Of a stretch of 64,000 nucleotides of DNA, positions 24,039 to 32,304 are shown one piece after another; positions within the stretch are counted from its first letter, which is position 1; every line of letters begins with the position of its first letter. The DNA is from Hungatella effluvii (GTDB lineage: Bacteria > Bacillota > Clostridia > Lachnospirales > Lachnospiraceae), in the NCBI RefSeq assembly GCF_003201875.1, contig NZ_QJKD01000003.1:62001-126000 (forward strand). Reading direction: 5' to 3'. A program made the translations under genes and the position numbers. The notes beneath the pieces are model-generated. The model had not been told where the DNA came from. It did no database searches and saw only the letters and a list, made by a program, of their open reading frames with translations.

Positions 24039-25664
24039 TCATGTACCTGGAAAAGCCGGTACCACGACTGCGTCTGCGCCTGCCGCCGGTGACTGCTGGG
24101 GAACCGCCTGTTGTTGTGACGCCTCCTGCTGCCCTGCATTTCCGTCTGCAGCATTTCCGACACCACTCGTCTGACCTGCATTATCCTGTTCTGCACTTCC
24201 CTGTCCAGCACTCTCCTGCGTCTGTCCGCCATCCGCGCTTTCGTTTGCTCCTGCCTCTGCCGAAGACTCACCGGTTTCTGCCGCGTTCTCGTTCTTTTGA
24301 ATTACCGATGCCTTTCCACGGTATGTCGTATTGTGAAGCGGAGTTTCTTCCAAAACATTGCCGTCTTTAGTCACTACGCGGAAGGTCTTCCAGACTCCGC
24401 CTTTCTGGCCCTGATCCACAACCTTCTCCGTACCTGCCGGAAGCCCGTCATTGGCCTCATACACCGGAGCCGGTGGTTCCACGTCCCTTACCTTTTCGGA
24501 GCGCATGGTCACCTTCACACCATCTTCCAGAATTGGAAGGCCCACTATGGAGATCTTCAGTGTGTTATCCTTCAGAGAAGCGCGGACTGCCACCGTTGTC
24601 GGCTCTGAATTTACAAACTTAAGGTCCGGTCCGGCATAGCCGTCAAAGCTTACCATGGCATCCTCTCCCGGCTGTATGTAACTCGGAGTAAAGCTGTGGG
24701 AATGGCGTTCCGTGGCCGAAAGCCCGGAACTCACAATGGCATTATAAAGCGTGGTAGACACCTGGCACACGCCGCCGCCCGGTTCTTCAATCAGCACGCC
24801 GTTCCGGTATGCGCCGGCAGGCTGGTATCCCTTCTCCTTCGTCCTGTTTCCAGTGGCAAGATTAAAGGAAAATTCCTCACCCGGCTTCAGAATCCGGCCG
24901 TCGATCGCTTCCACCGCCAAACGAATATTCTCATTCCGGTTCTTGTTGCTTGTCGTCTTCGTCGTAAAGCTTCCGATAACCTGATACTGTTCCTTTGCCT
25001 GCGCCGCGCTGCGTTTCGGGGAGCTCTCCGAAAATTCAGGTTTCACCGCAGCATAATTTCCCGCTTTCACCGCCTCCATAAGGGCCTGTACCAGCGATTC
25101 TTCATTCAGCATTCTTCCAGTTTTCGCCTCCGAATAGGTATAGACGCTAGTTTCCTTATCAAAGGAAACCAGCTGGGAATCGGCCGCCGCACGGTTCCAT
25201 TTCCCGGCAAGCGTCTTAGCCAGCGCACGGAAGGACTCCTTCAGAGAATCCATGTCGAAACTGAATGTTCCGGTTTTCATCTGACCGTTTCCGTAAATCT
25301 CATCCAGAATCCTCCTGACCGCTCCTCCGGTTTCCTCCTCCGCCGTCACGTTCTCCTCCTGCCAGACCACAGACAACCCCTTCGTCTTCTCCAAAAGAAG
25401 CTTCTCGGCATCGCTCCGGCTCTTTCCGGTAATGTCAACCCCCTCGACGACTGTGCTTTCGTAAGCCGTTACCGTCCCTGCCAGATGTTCCGCCACAGAA
25501 GCCGTGCTGCTCTCTTCCACTGCGGATTCCGCCCTTCCGTCTCCGGATCTCCGCCCAGCCGCCAGGCCTGCCGCTCCCAGAACCGCGGCCAGTAAGATGA
25601 CCGTTCCACCGTACATCACCAGCCTGGTCTGACGGCGGCGTCTTCTCGATCTGCCTCTCTTCAT
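24039..25664 (-). CDS. VanW-family (YoaR-like) cell-wall protein with G5-like domain
   Basis: 541 aa. A very basic N-terminus (RGRSRRRRRQTR) and one membrane helix (about 18-38) are followed by two peptidoglycan-binding PG4-like regions (VVEGVDITGKSRSDAEKLL), the VanW domain (RNENIRLAVEAIDGRIL, GGGVCQVSTTLYNA), a G5-like segment and a long Ala/Gln/Ser-rich low-complexity C-terminus. Such proteins sit outside the membrane and are thought to contact peptidoglycan; their biochemical role is not settled. I chose the ATG at 25664, with GGAG 8 nt upstream, over the GTG three codons earlier. The promoter carries several palindromes related to CopY/BlaI-type boxes. Confidence 0.9.
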   Translation of the reverse strand: MKRGRSRRRRRQTRLVMYGGTVILLAAVLGAAGLAAGRRSGDGRAESAVEESSTASVAEHLAGTVTAYESTVVEGVDITGKSRSDAEKLLLEKTKGLSVVWQEENVTAEEETGGAVRRILDEIYGNGQMKTGTFSFDMDSLKESFRALAKTLAGKWNRAAADSQLVSFDKETSVYTYSEAKTGRMLNEESLVQALMEAVKAGNYAAVKPEFSESSPKRSAAQAKEQYQVIGSFTTKTTSNKNRNENIRLAVEAIDGRILKPGEEFSFNLATGNRTKEKGYQPAGAYRNGVLIEEPGGGVCQVSTTLYNAIVSSGLSATERHSHSFTPSYIQPGEDAMVSFDGYAGPDLKFVNSEPTTVAVRASLKDNTLKISIVGLPILEDGVKVTMRSEKVRDVEPPAPVYEANDGLPAGTEKVVDQGQKGGVWKTFRVVTKDGNVLEETPLHNTTYRGKASVIQKNENAAETGESSAEAGANESADGGQTQESAGQGSAEQDNAGQTSGVGNAADGNAGQQEASQQQAVPQQSPAAGADAVVVPAFPGT

Positions 25665-25698
25665 CTTTATCACTCCATTTCACACAGTTTACTGCATT

Positions 25699-25769
25699 TT
25701 ACAGCTAACTGTAACTTTTATTATTTCAGTTTACACTGTAACAATAACAGATACAGTTAATTCTGTCAA
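25699..25769 (-). promoter_or_regulatory. VanW gene promoter with two palindromic sites
   Basis: Minus-strand TTGACA (25769-25764) and TATTGT (25746-25741) are 17 bp apart. Two perfect palindromes overlap and follow the expected start site: TTACACTGTAA (25731-25741, 5-1-5) and TTACAGCTAACTGTAA (25699-25714, 6-4-6). Their TTACAG/CTGTAA arms resemble BlaI/CopY-type operators but with different centre spacing. They suggest repression by a dimeric regulator. Confidence 0.6.
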
Positions 25770-25858
25770 GAGTGTTTTCGATAAAACAGAGACGAACCGT
25801 AACAGTTCAGCCCTCGCTTCCGGCAGCCGTGGTCCGTCCCGGCACTTTCGTTTCCCTG

Positions 25859-26740
25859 TCATTCTCCCCGGAGCAGACGGTACAGTTCACGGTAATATTC
25901 GGAGTAAATGCTGTCTTTTCTCCATATAAAAGTGAAATCGTGGCTGAGTTCAAAGTCTTCCAGCTCCACGCGCCTCAACCGGCCGTCTTCCAGTTCCTTC
26001 TTCACAGCGGCCTCATATAAAAATGTGATTCCCCGTCCATCTGCCACCAGGCTCTTGATAGCGCCAATATTGCTGATCTCCATCAGGTCCTCAAAATCGT
26101 GAATCAGAAGGTTCTTGCCTTCCAGATACCGCTCAAACACATATCTGGTACCAGATCCCGGCTCCCGGATAAAAAACCGTTCCTGCGTCAGATCCTCGAT
26201 CACCTTACCCTCGCTGTGAAACTGATATTCCGGCGAAGCCACGATCACAAATTTCCCTCTGTCGTAGACGAGAAAATCGTATTCCTTTTTTTGAAAAAAG
26301 CCCTCCACCACTGCAAATTCGATCTCCCCCTCGTCAAGGCTCCGCAGCAGATCCTGGGTATCGGCCACCACCATTTTCACAGAAATATCCGGCTGGGCGT
26401 CCATAAGCCGCATCAGCGCTTCCGGGAGAACGTACTCTCCCACAGTCATAGTCGCCCCGAACACGAGACGCCGCCCGCCGCCATCCGACATCTTGAGCGC
26501 CTGCATTAAATGAAGCTCATCGTGCTGCATCGTCGTCGCCGCCGACAGAAGCATCTTCCCTGCCTCCGTAAGTCCGATCTTCTTACCGCTGTACTCAAAC
26601 AGCTTTACCTGATAGTGTTCCTCCAGATAGTGAATATGGTGCGACACCGCAGGCTGTGTAATGTTGAGTGCCTCCGCCGCCTTTGTGAAATTCATGCATC
26701 TGCATACGGCGAGAAATGTATCCATCCGAAAATCCAGCAT
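25859..26740 (-). CDS. LysR-family transcriptional regulator
   Basis: 293 aa. The N-terminal winged helix is intact (MDTFLAVCRCMNFTKAAEALNITQPAVSHH reading, broken here only for length) and is followed by a two-lobe effector domain (LVFGATMTVGEYVLP). It is divergent from a YeiH-family transporter gene with 245 bp between them. That pairing parallels YeiE/YeiH in enterobacteria, where YeiE responds to sulfite. By analogy it may sense a sulfur oxyanion or another ligand of the transporter. This is inference from gene order. Confidence 0.9.
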   Translation of the reverse strand: MLDFRMDTFLAVCRCMNFTKAAEALNITQPAVSHHIHYLEEHYQVKLFEYSGKKIGLTEAGKMLLSAATTMQHDELHLMQALKMSDGGGRRLVFGATMTVGEYVLPEALMRLMDAQPDISVKMVVADTQDLLRSLDEGEIEFAVVEGFFQKKEYDFLVYDRGKFVIVASPEYQFHSEGKVIEDLTQERFFIREPGSGTRYVFERYLEGKNLLIHDFEDLMEISNIGAIKSLVADGRGITFLYEAAVKKELEDGRLRRVELEDFELSHDFTFIWRKDSIYSEYYRELYRLLRGE

Positions 26741-26870
26741 CTGAACTTTCCTCCTTTTGTAAAATACGTTCCTTTCCCTATATCATAACATATATTTATC
26801 AATAAATAAATATTTAGAATTTTATTTTATGGTTATCCTTCTGTATAATGGTAACAGTTTCCATGGTCAG

Positions 26871-26933
26871 TCAAACACCTCGCGGCAGCCGCCAAATGCT
26901 CATGCAGACATGGCCCGCTGCTCGCGGGAATAA
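26871..26933 (+). repeat. Dispersed intergenic repeat, family 2, copy 2
   Basis: CCTCGCGGCAGCCGCCAAATG and GCTGCTCGCGGGAATAA flank a 20-nt variable middle. The same ends are found at 9697-9763 on the other strand. It lies about 50 nt before the yeiH-like start codon and downstream of a TATAAT at 26844-26849, so it would be in the 5' leader of that gene. Confidence 0.7.
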
Positions 26934-26985
26934 ATTCACCCCCATGATATCATAATCCTATAAAACAAGAAAGGAATTTATAACT

Positions 26986-27984
26986 ATGAAAAAATATACC
27001 GCAGGGCTTCTGATCTGTCTCGCCATATCCATACCGGCCTGGTTTTTAGGCAGACTCTTTCCGGTAGTGGGCGGCCCCGTCTGCGCCATCTTAATTGGAA
27101 TGGCCATTGCCCCATTTATAAAGGGAAAGGAGCGTTTCCGCCCCGGAATCGCGTTTACATCAAAGAAGATCCTCCAGTACGCCGTCGTTTTACTCGGCTT
27201 CGGCATGAATTTATCCGTGGTTCTGGAAAAGGGAAGGCAGTCTCTCCCCATCATCCTGGCCACCATCACCACATCGATTCTCATCGCGGTTCTGCTCTTC
27301 CGGCTCTTGAAGATTCCGACGAAGAGCGCCATCTTAATCGGCGTCGGTTCTTCCATCTGCGGCGGCTCTGCCATAGCCGCAACTGCGCCGGTCATCGAGG
27401 CAGACGATGAGGAGATCGCACAGTCCATCTCCGTTATCTTCCTGTTCAACATTGCCGCCGCTTTAATTTTCCCAGCGCTCGGCGCCGCTTTAGGGCTTTC
27501 CAACGAGGGTTTTGGGCTGTTTGCCGGCACCGCCATTAATGATACCTCCTCAGTCACGGCCGCTGCTGCTGCATGGGACGGCATCTACGGAAGCAATACG
27601 CTGGAGGCCGCCGCCATTGTTAAGCTGACCAGAACCCTGGCGATTATACCAATCACCCTGTTCCTGGCCTTTTACCGCACAAAAAAAGAACAGAGCGGCT
27701 CCGGAAATACCTTTCAAATCGCAAAAATATTTCCGTTTTTCGTTCTGTTCTTCCTTCTCGCGTCCGTACTGACCACCGTATTTCATCTCCCCGCCACGGT
27801 TACGGGACCGTTGAAAGATTTAAGCAAATTCTTCATCATCATGGCCATGGCCGCCATCGGGACCAATACCAACCTGGTCACCCTCGTAAAAACAGGAATG
27901 AAACCGATTCTTCTGGGCCTGTGCTGCTGGATCGGAATTTCCCTGGTCAGCCTGTCCATGCAGAGTTTTCTGGGCATCTGGTAG
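26986..27984 (+). CDS. YeiH-family (UPF0324) putative sulfate/sulfite exporter
   Basis: 332 aa with about ten transmembrane helices. The family signature regions are present: [41 protein letters not shown] and [13 protein letters not shown]. The family is annotated as putative sulfate exporter, based mainly on genetic context; transport has not been fixed for most members. The start follows AAAGGAATTTATAACT. It is divergent from a LysR gene and lies 3 kb from the sulfatase clusters, so export of sulfate or sulfite released by desulfation is an attractive but unproven role. Confidence 0.88.
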   Translation: MKKYTAGLLICLAISIPAWFLGRLFPVVGGPVCAILIGMAIAPFIKGKERFRPGIAFTSKKILQYAVVLLGFGMNLSVVLEKGRQSLPIILATITTSILIAVLLFRLLKIPTKSAILIGVGSSICGGSAIAATAPVIEADDEEIAQSISVIFLFNIAAALIFPALGAALGLSNEGFGLFAGTAINDTSSVTAAAAAWDGIYGSNTLEAAAIVKLTRTLAIIPITLFLAFYRTKKEQSGSGNTFQIAKIFPFFVLFFLLASVLTTVFHLPATVTGPLKDLSKFFIIMAMAAIGTNTNLVTLVKTGMKPILLGLCCWIGISLVSLSMQSFLGIW

Positions 27985-27999
27985 GCGGGTCCTGATTAT

Positions 28000-28761
28000 T
28001 TAAGCTGGCATGAAGGCGATCTTTATGCTGTCGCCTTCCACCGCCTCCCCTTTCGACCTGGTGATCGGAAGCTTCTCGTCTTCCGTGAAGCCGATGGTCT
28101 CCCCATCCTTTAATAGCACATCATCATAGAGCACATAGCTCGCAGTATCAAAGAGGAATTCGTGAAGCGCGGCTGGCGCAGCCGCGCTTTCCACCACCTC
28201 AATCTCATCCTTCCCAAAAGCAGTCATGCCGTATGTATACCCGTTCAGCCCTTTTTCCGTCTGATACAGGCCAAAATAAATCCAGTCTAAAATCGGATAC
28301 GTTTCTTCTTCCTCTTTCATATCTTCCGCCACAGCGCAGTACATCTCCGGCGCAAACACAGTTCCGCTGGTATAAATCCCGAGCGCATTCTCCTGCTTTA
28401 AGCAGGCCGAAGAAATCTTTACGTAAAGCTTGCCGGCTTCAAACGGATCATTTTCCCTTCCCCCGACCACGGCCGCCAGGATATGGGCCCGGTGTTCACT
28501 GGCCGCGTCCACAGCGCCTTTCCAGAAATAATTGGACTTGGCATAGTACTCCGCCTCTCCCGCAGGCACAGGCGCCGGCATCAGGCTGATAGCCACCATA
28601 TAGCTGCCAGCTTCAAATACAATAGTATCGTTCTCCTCATCCTGGTCCGGTACACTGATGCCCCAATCCTCCAGCAAATCCCTTTTCAGTTTCTCCGTAT
28701 CCCATACCGGAGCTGACAGAAGCACACTTCCAACAAACGAGCCTTTTTCTTTCTTCTCCAT
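28000..28761 (-). CDS. DUF4261 domain protein
   Basis: 253 aa cytosolic protein that matches the DUF4261 pattern: an N-terminal FVGSVLLSAPVWDTEKLKRDL, a central AHILAAVVG segment, and a C-terminal half with LDWIYFGLYQTEKGLNGYTYGM. No catalytic residues are known for this family. It is the last gene in a minus-strand run with corA, 24 nt downstream of that gene, and converges with yeiH. A membrane or stress link is possible but not shown. Confidence 0.8.
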   Translation of the reverse strand: MEKKEKGSFVGSVLLSAPVWDTEKLKRDLLEDWGISVPDQDEENDTIVFEAGSYMVAISLMPAPVPAGEAEYYAKSNYFWKGAVDAASEHRAHILAAVVGGRENDPFEAGKLYVKISSACLKQENALGIYTSGTVFAPEMYCAVAEDMKEEEETYPILDWIYFGLYQTEKGLNGYTYGMTAFGKDEIEVVESAAAPAALHEFLFDTASYVLYDDVLLKDGETIGFTEDEKLPITRSKGEAVEGDSIKIAFMPA

Positions 28762-28785
28762 CGCTTTCTCCTATAGTATCCGCTT

Positions 28786-29757
28786 TTATAAAATTTTCTT
28801 TTTCTTAAAAAACCAAATTTCGAACGCCACAATTACAACGCTCAAGAGAATCATCCCTGCATAGCCGTATTTCCAGCGAAGCTCCGGCATATTGGCAAAA
28901 TTCATTCCGTACCAGCCAACCAACAGGCTGAGGGGCAGAAAGATCGTCGTCACCACGGTCAGCCAGCTCATGATCTGATTCTGATTGGAGGCAATCTGAG
29001 ACTGGTACATCTCCCGAATCTGAAACACATACTCCCGCAGCATCTCCACATGATCGTGAAGGCGGCTGGCCCGGCTGGCGAACATTCCGAAGCCGGCGCA
29101 TTCCCCTTCGGAAAACAGGTGGTTGTCATTGGACTCCAGTTCCTCTCCCAGAGAGATCAGCTGTTCATAGTAGGTGTGCAGTGCAAGCAGTTCCTTTCTG
29201 CTCACGATCACCGTCTCATAAAAATTCTTCGGCTGATGATCCAGCAGCTCGTCCTCCATGTCCTCCAGCTTCGCCTCATACTTCTGCAGGAAAAGCACAT
29301 CGTTGCGGATCAGATAATCCATTAAGAGGATCAGAAACTCTGCGGGAGCGGCAGGCGTCCCTTTTTCCTTCGCCCTCTCCTCTCCAGCATGCGCATGGGC
29401 AGTCCCTTCTTTCGACGCAATGTCCTCCATCCGTCTGATGATCTCAGTCAGCATATCCCCTTCGTCGAGCAGAATCAGCTCACTGTCCGTCACATAGAAG
29501 CCGAAGGAAAACTTTTCTCCCAAAAGATTATTCTTGTTGGGAATCATAAAAGTCCCCATCGTGCAGCCGCCGTACGCCTCCGCCTTGCAGTAATGGATAT
29601 TCTCCATGGAATGCACCAGTACCTTCCGGTGAAGATACGTCTCCTTCGCCTCCCGGAACTCCTCCAGCGTCATAACCGTAATGCAGGCGTCATCACCCTC
29701 TCGTCTCTCTCCGTCGGAAAGTCTGGTCAGCCTTTTACCAAAGCTGTAACGTACCAT
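28786..29757 (-). CDS. corA: CorA-family divalent cation (Mg2+/Co2+) channel
   Basis: 323 aa. A cytoplasmic alpha/beta N-domain and long helices (about 120-255) are followed by two C-terminal membrane helices with the signature Y-G-M-N-F between them. The tail ends in a basic KKKKIL. The pentameric family imports Mg2+ down the membrane potential. The ORF begins MVRYSFGKRL with a GGAAAGAGGGAATAACG site upstream. It is 24 nt downstream of the NYN-LOTUS gene and may share its transcript. Confidence 0.92.
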   Translation of the reverse strand: MVRYSFGKRLTRLSDGERREGDDACITVMTLEEFREAKETYLHRKVLVHSMENIHYCKAEAYGGCTMGTFMIPNKNNLLGEKFSFGFYVTDSELILLDEGDMLTEIIRRMEDIASKEGTAHAHAGEERAKEKGTPAAPAEFLILLMDYLIRNDVLFLQKYEAKLEDMEDELLDHQPKNFYETVIVSRKELLALHTYYEQLISLGEELESNDNHLFSEGECAGFGMFASRASRLHDHVEMLREYVFQIREMYQSQIASNQNQIMSWLTVVTTIFLPLSLLVGWYGMNFANMPELRWKYGYAGMILLSVVIVAFEIWFFKKKKIL

Positions 29758-29781
29758 CGTTATTCCCTCTTTCCTTCCGTA

Positions 29782-30702
29782 TTACCCCTGTCTGATGAAG
29801 ACGACTTTGTTGTTTGTCTTATTTTCCCGGACCTCTAACTGGCTGATACTCTGCACAAACTTGGAAAATGTGGAGTAGCCGTAATCCTTGACCTTGAAAT
29901 CTCCATACTTCCTGTGCATGCCGTTGCCCAGAGCTGCCAGCTCCAGACCGTTCTTTCCGCTGTTTCTCACCAGCTTTATGGCGTAATCATCCAGCTCCTG
30001 TTTCCTGGTGCGGTTATCCTTTATGCGAACCGTAACTACATTGTTTGATTTCTTCAGTTCAAAATTATCCATTTCCTCCAGAAATTTCGATAAAGAGCTG
30101 TAACCATAGCTTCTGACATCGAAATCAGAATATTTCTTTACAAGACGATTCCCGATTTCTCCCAGACCAGTAGCCTTATTCATATCATCGTTCTCCAGTA
30201 TAATAGAAGCAATATCCTGTTCGATGACTTCCCGCCCTACCGTTACTCCGCTGACGCTCTCATCATCCTGGTCAAGCAGGATCTCTAAATTAGTAAATAC
30301 GGTACAGGCTGCACGGAATGATTTCGGCGTTTTATCTTCACCCATACCGATTACTTCTTTGCCTGACTCTCTGAGTCTGCTGGCCAGCTTCGTAAAATCG
30401 CTGTCGCTGGATACAATGCAGAATCCGTCCACATTATCGGTGTATAACAAATCCATAGCGTCGATGATCAGCGCGGAATCGGTGGCGTTCTTTCCCACCG
30501 TATTGGAAAACTGCTGGATAGGTGCAATGGAATTTTCCAAAATTTCCTGTTTCCACTTTCCCATCTGAGAGCTTGTCCAGTCTCCATATATCCTTTTGTA
30601 TGTAATGACACCATACTTTGTCATCTCAGCCAGAATATAGCTGATGTACTTTGCTGAAATGTTATCCGAATCGATTAATACTGCAAATTTCTTGTCATTC
30701 AA
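29782..30702 (-). CDS. NYN (PIN-like) nuclease domain protein with two LOTUS/OST-HTH domains
   Basis: 306 aa. The N-terminal NYN domain (about 1-140) has the acidic residues of PIN-like ribonucleases (LIDSDNISAKY, DSALIIDAMDLLY, SSDSDFTKLASRLRESG). Two LOTUS/OST-HTH modules follow (about 165-235 and 240-305), each with the Y-G-Y-S-(S/T)-(L/F)-S-K-F core. LOTUS domains bind RNA, often G-rich. The protein is likely an RNA-targeted nuclease or binding factor in the cytosol, similar to Limkain-b1-type bacterial proteins. Substrate is unknown. Confidence 0.9.
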   Translation of the reverse strand: MNDKKFAVLIDSDNISAKYISYILAEMTKYGVITYKRIYGDWTSSQMGKWKQEILENSIAPIQQFSNTVGKNATDSALIIDAMDLLYTDNVDGFCIVSSDSDFTKLASRLRESGKEVIGMGEDKTPKSFRAACTVFTNLEILLDQDDESVSGVTVGREVIEQDIASIILENDDMNKATGLGEIGNRLVKKYSDFDVRSYGYSSLSKFLEEMDNFELKKSNNVVTVRIKDNRTRKQELDDYAIKLVRNSGKNGLELAALGNGMHRKYGDFKVKDYGYSTFSKFVQSISQLEVRENKTNNKVVFIRQG

Positions 30703-30872
30703 TGTTCTGATCTCCTGTTATCCTAGTGATATCTATCATTATATTTTATTCTGGTCCATTATACAATAAGGCAATTGGTTATTCTGGCATATTTTTTGCA
30801 TCGTATTTTTATCTTACGGGCAGATACTAGAAGAGAAGATACTTTACAATGCAACATGAAAGGAGTGTTCTT

Positions 30873-31076
30873 ATGAATTTGAATTCAAACAGTTCATGTG
30901 GCTGCGGAAAATCCGACAGTGACAAGAGTACACCTGCCGCCGCTTTAACACTGGCGATCGCGACAGTACCGATGCAGCCCTGGGAACAGCCATATGAGCC
31001 TGCTGCCGCTTTACAGCACGGAACGATCTTCCCTTGTCTTGACTTACCGTTTTATGTGACAGGAGGTGGCAAATAA
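30873..31076 (+). CDS. cotJA: Spore coat-associated protein CotJA
   Basis: 67 aa from the ATG at 30873, which follows AAAGGAGTG; an ATG at 30849 in the same frame lacks a site. The Cys/Gly/Ser-rich N-terminus is followed by the family core (VPMQPWEQPYEPAAAL, GTIFPCLDLPFYV). It overlaps cotJB by one base and is first in the cotJABC operon, which in Bacillus is made in the mother cell under sigma-E. A sigma-E promoter could not be fixed by eye. Confidence 0.9.
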   Translation: MNLNSNSSCGCGKSDSDKSTPAAALTLAIATVPMQPWEQPYEPAAALQHGTIFPCLDLPFYVTGGGK

Positions 31077-31372
31077 TGGCAGACCGCGAAACGATGTTAA
31101 AACAGATTAATGAAATCAGCTTCACAGTCAATGATCTGACCCTGTTCCTTGACACCCATCCTCTTGACGACAACGCCTTAAAGGCATTCAGCGACGCCAT
31201 GAAGCAGAGAAAACAGCTGATGCAGACGTACGCGGAGAATTTTGAACCGCTGACGGTTGACTGTGTCTGCCCCGATACCAACAACAAATCAGAAACCCAT
31301 ACGAAGTATCCGGGACAGAAGCATTTTACCTGGTCTGACGGTCCGCTTCCGTGGGAAGGAGGTACTGTCTAA
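31076..31372 (+). CDS. cotJB: Spore coat protein CotJB
   Basis: 98 aa. The typical CotJB features are present: MLKQINEISFTVNDLTLFLDTHP and the tryptophan-rich C-terminus (FTWSDGPLPWEGG). The start codon overlaps the cotJA stop (TAATG), which implies coupled translation, and its stop overlaps the cotJC start in the same way. It needs CotJA and CotJC for coat assembly in Bacillus. Confidence 0.93.
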   Translation: MADRETMLKQINEISFTVNDLTLFLDTHPLDDNALKAFSDAMKQRKQLMQTYAENFEPLTVDCVCPDTNNKSETHTKYPGQKHFTWSDGPLPWEGGTV

Positions 31373-31983
31373 TGTGGAATTATGAAAAACGGCTTCAGTT
31401 TCCAGTAAAAATTTCGACGCCATGCCCGAAGACGGCATCTCTCATCATCACCCAGTTCGGTGGTCCTGATGGAGAGCTGGCTGCTTCCATGAGATATCTT
31501 TCCCAACGTTACTCCATGCCATGCAAGGAAGTTGGCGGACTTTTAACGGATATCGGTACGGAAGAGCTGGCCCATCTGGAGATGATCTGCGCCATCGTCT
31601 ACCAGCTGACGAAAAATTTAACGCCGGAGCAGGCAAAGACTGCAGGCTTTGACGCCTACTATGTCGATCACACCACAGCTCTGTGGCCGACCGCAGCAGC
31701 AGGCGTCCCGTTTAATGCCTGTGAGTTCCAGTCCAAAGGCGACGCCATCACCGATTTAACGGAAGACTTAGCAGCCGAGCAGAAGGCCAGAACCACCTAC
31801 GACAATCTGATCCGTATCATCGACAATCCGGAAGTCAGAGAACCGCTCAAGTTCCTGCGTGAACGTGAAGTGGTTCATTTCCAGAGATTCGGCGAGGCGC
31901 TGGAGAAGATTAAGTCCAATCTGGATTCCAAGAATTTCTACTACTTCAATCCGGAATTTGATAAGCAGTTTGTAAAGAAATAA
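31372..31983 (+). CDS. cotJC: Manganese catalase-like spore coat protein CotJC
   Basis: 203 aa from the ATG at 31372 (TAATG overlap with cotJB), with GGGAAGGAGG upstream. It is a ferritin-like four-helix protein of the Mn-catalase family; carboxylate and His ligands are visible in TEELAHLEM, EQKARTTYDNL and REVVHFQRFGEAL. It may detoxify peroxide at the spore surface. Length agrees with CotJC and not with the longer free Mn catalases. Confidence 0.93.
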   Translation: MWNYEKRLQFPVKISTPCPKTASLIITQFGGPDGELAASMRYLSQRYSMPCKEVGGLLTDIGTEELAHLEMICAIVYQLTKNLTPEQAKTAGFDAYYVDHTTALWPTAAAGVPFNACEFQSKGDAITDLTEDLAAEQKARTTYDNLIRIIDNPEVREPLKFLREREVVHFQRFGEALEKIKSNLDSKNFYYFNPEFDKQFVKK

Positions 31984-32001
31984 AGAGTGCGCAATAACAC
32001 A

Positions 32002-32038
32002 GAGCGGCGGGAACGATTCCGCCGCTCAATTGTGTTTT
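32002..32038 (+). terminator. Terminator of the cotJABC operon
   Basis: GAGCGGCGG (32002-32010) pairs perfectly with CCGCCGCTC (32019-32027); a T-rich tract follows. Confidence 0.85.
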
Positions 32039-32074
32039 TACAGGATAAATTATGATTAATTTTCCATTTTTTTC

Positions 32075-32102
32075 TTGCATTTTTCCGTCAACGTGGTAAA
32101 AT
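32075..32102 (+). promoter_or_regulatory. Promoter of tRNA-Val
   Basis: TTGCAT (32075-32080) and TAAAAT (32097-32102) lie 16 bp apart, and the tRNA begins 10 nt after the -10 box. Confidence 0.6.
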
Positions 32103-32111
32103 AGTTGCTAT

Positions 32112-32184
32112 GGAGGTGTAGCTCAGCTGGGAGAGCGCTTGCATCACACGCAAGAAGTCGCAGGTTCGAGCCCTGTCATCTCCA
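32112..32184 (+). tRNA. tRNA-Val (anticodon CAC)
   Basis: 73 nt. Acceptor GGAGGTG pairs with CATCTCC (one G-T), the D arm is GCTC...GAGC, the anticodon arm CTTGC-ATCACAC-GCAAG gives anticodon CAC, and the T arm GCAGG-TTCGAGC-CCTGT is standard. The CCA end is not encoded. It is a single-gene unit with its own promoter and terminator. A beta-lactamase gene follows, but no attachment-site duplication or integrase was seen. Confidence 0.95.
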
Positions 32185-32193
32185 TTAGAAAAA

Positions 32194-32230
32194 ATTGCTG
32201 ATTTCCTGAATGGGAGGTCAGCATTTTTTT
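32194..32230 (+). terminator. Terminator after tRNA-Val
   Basis: TGCTGATTTCC pairs, partly by G-T, with GGGAGGTCAGCA and is followed by TTTTTTT. Confidence 0.75.
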
Positions 32231-32304
32231 GTTATAAAAAAACTTTCTGTGTAGAAGCAAATGTGGTGAAGCAAACGCAGTGAAAGAAATTCGGAGGAGC
32301 AAAT

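Noticed and set aside
24696..25595. Plus-strand 299-codon open frame opposite the VanW gene
   Set aside because: No ribosome site and His/Arg-rich composition; shadow of the VanW coding region.
30770..30872. Sigma-E promoter for cotJABC
   Set aside because: CATATTTTT and CATCGTATTTT boxes occur, but no properly spaced -35 partner could be found by eye.
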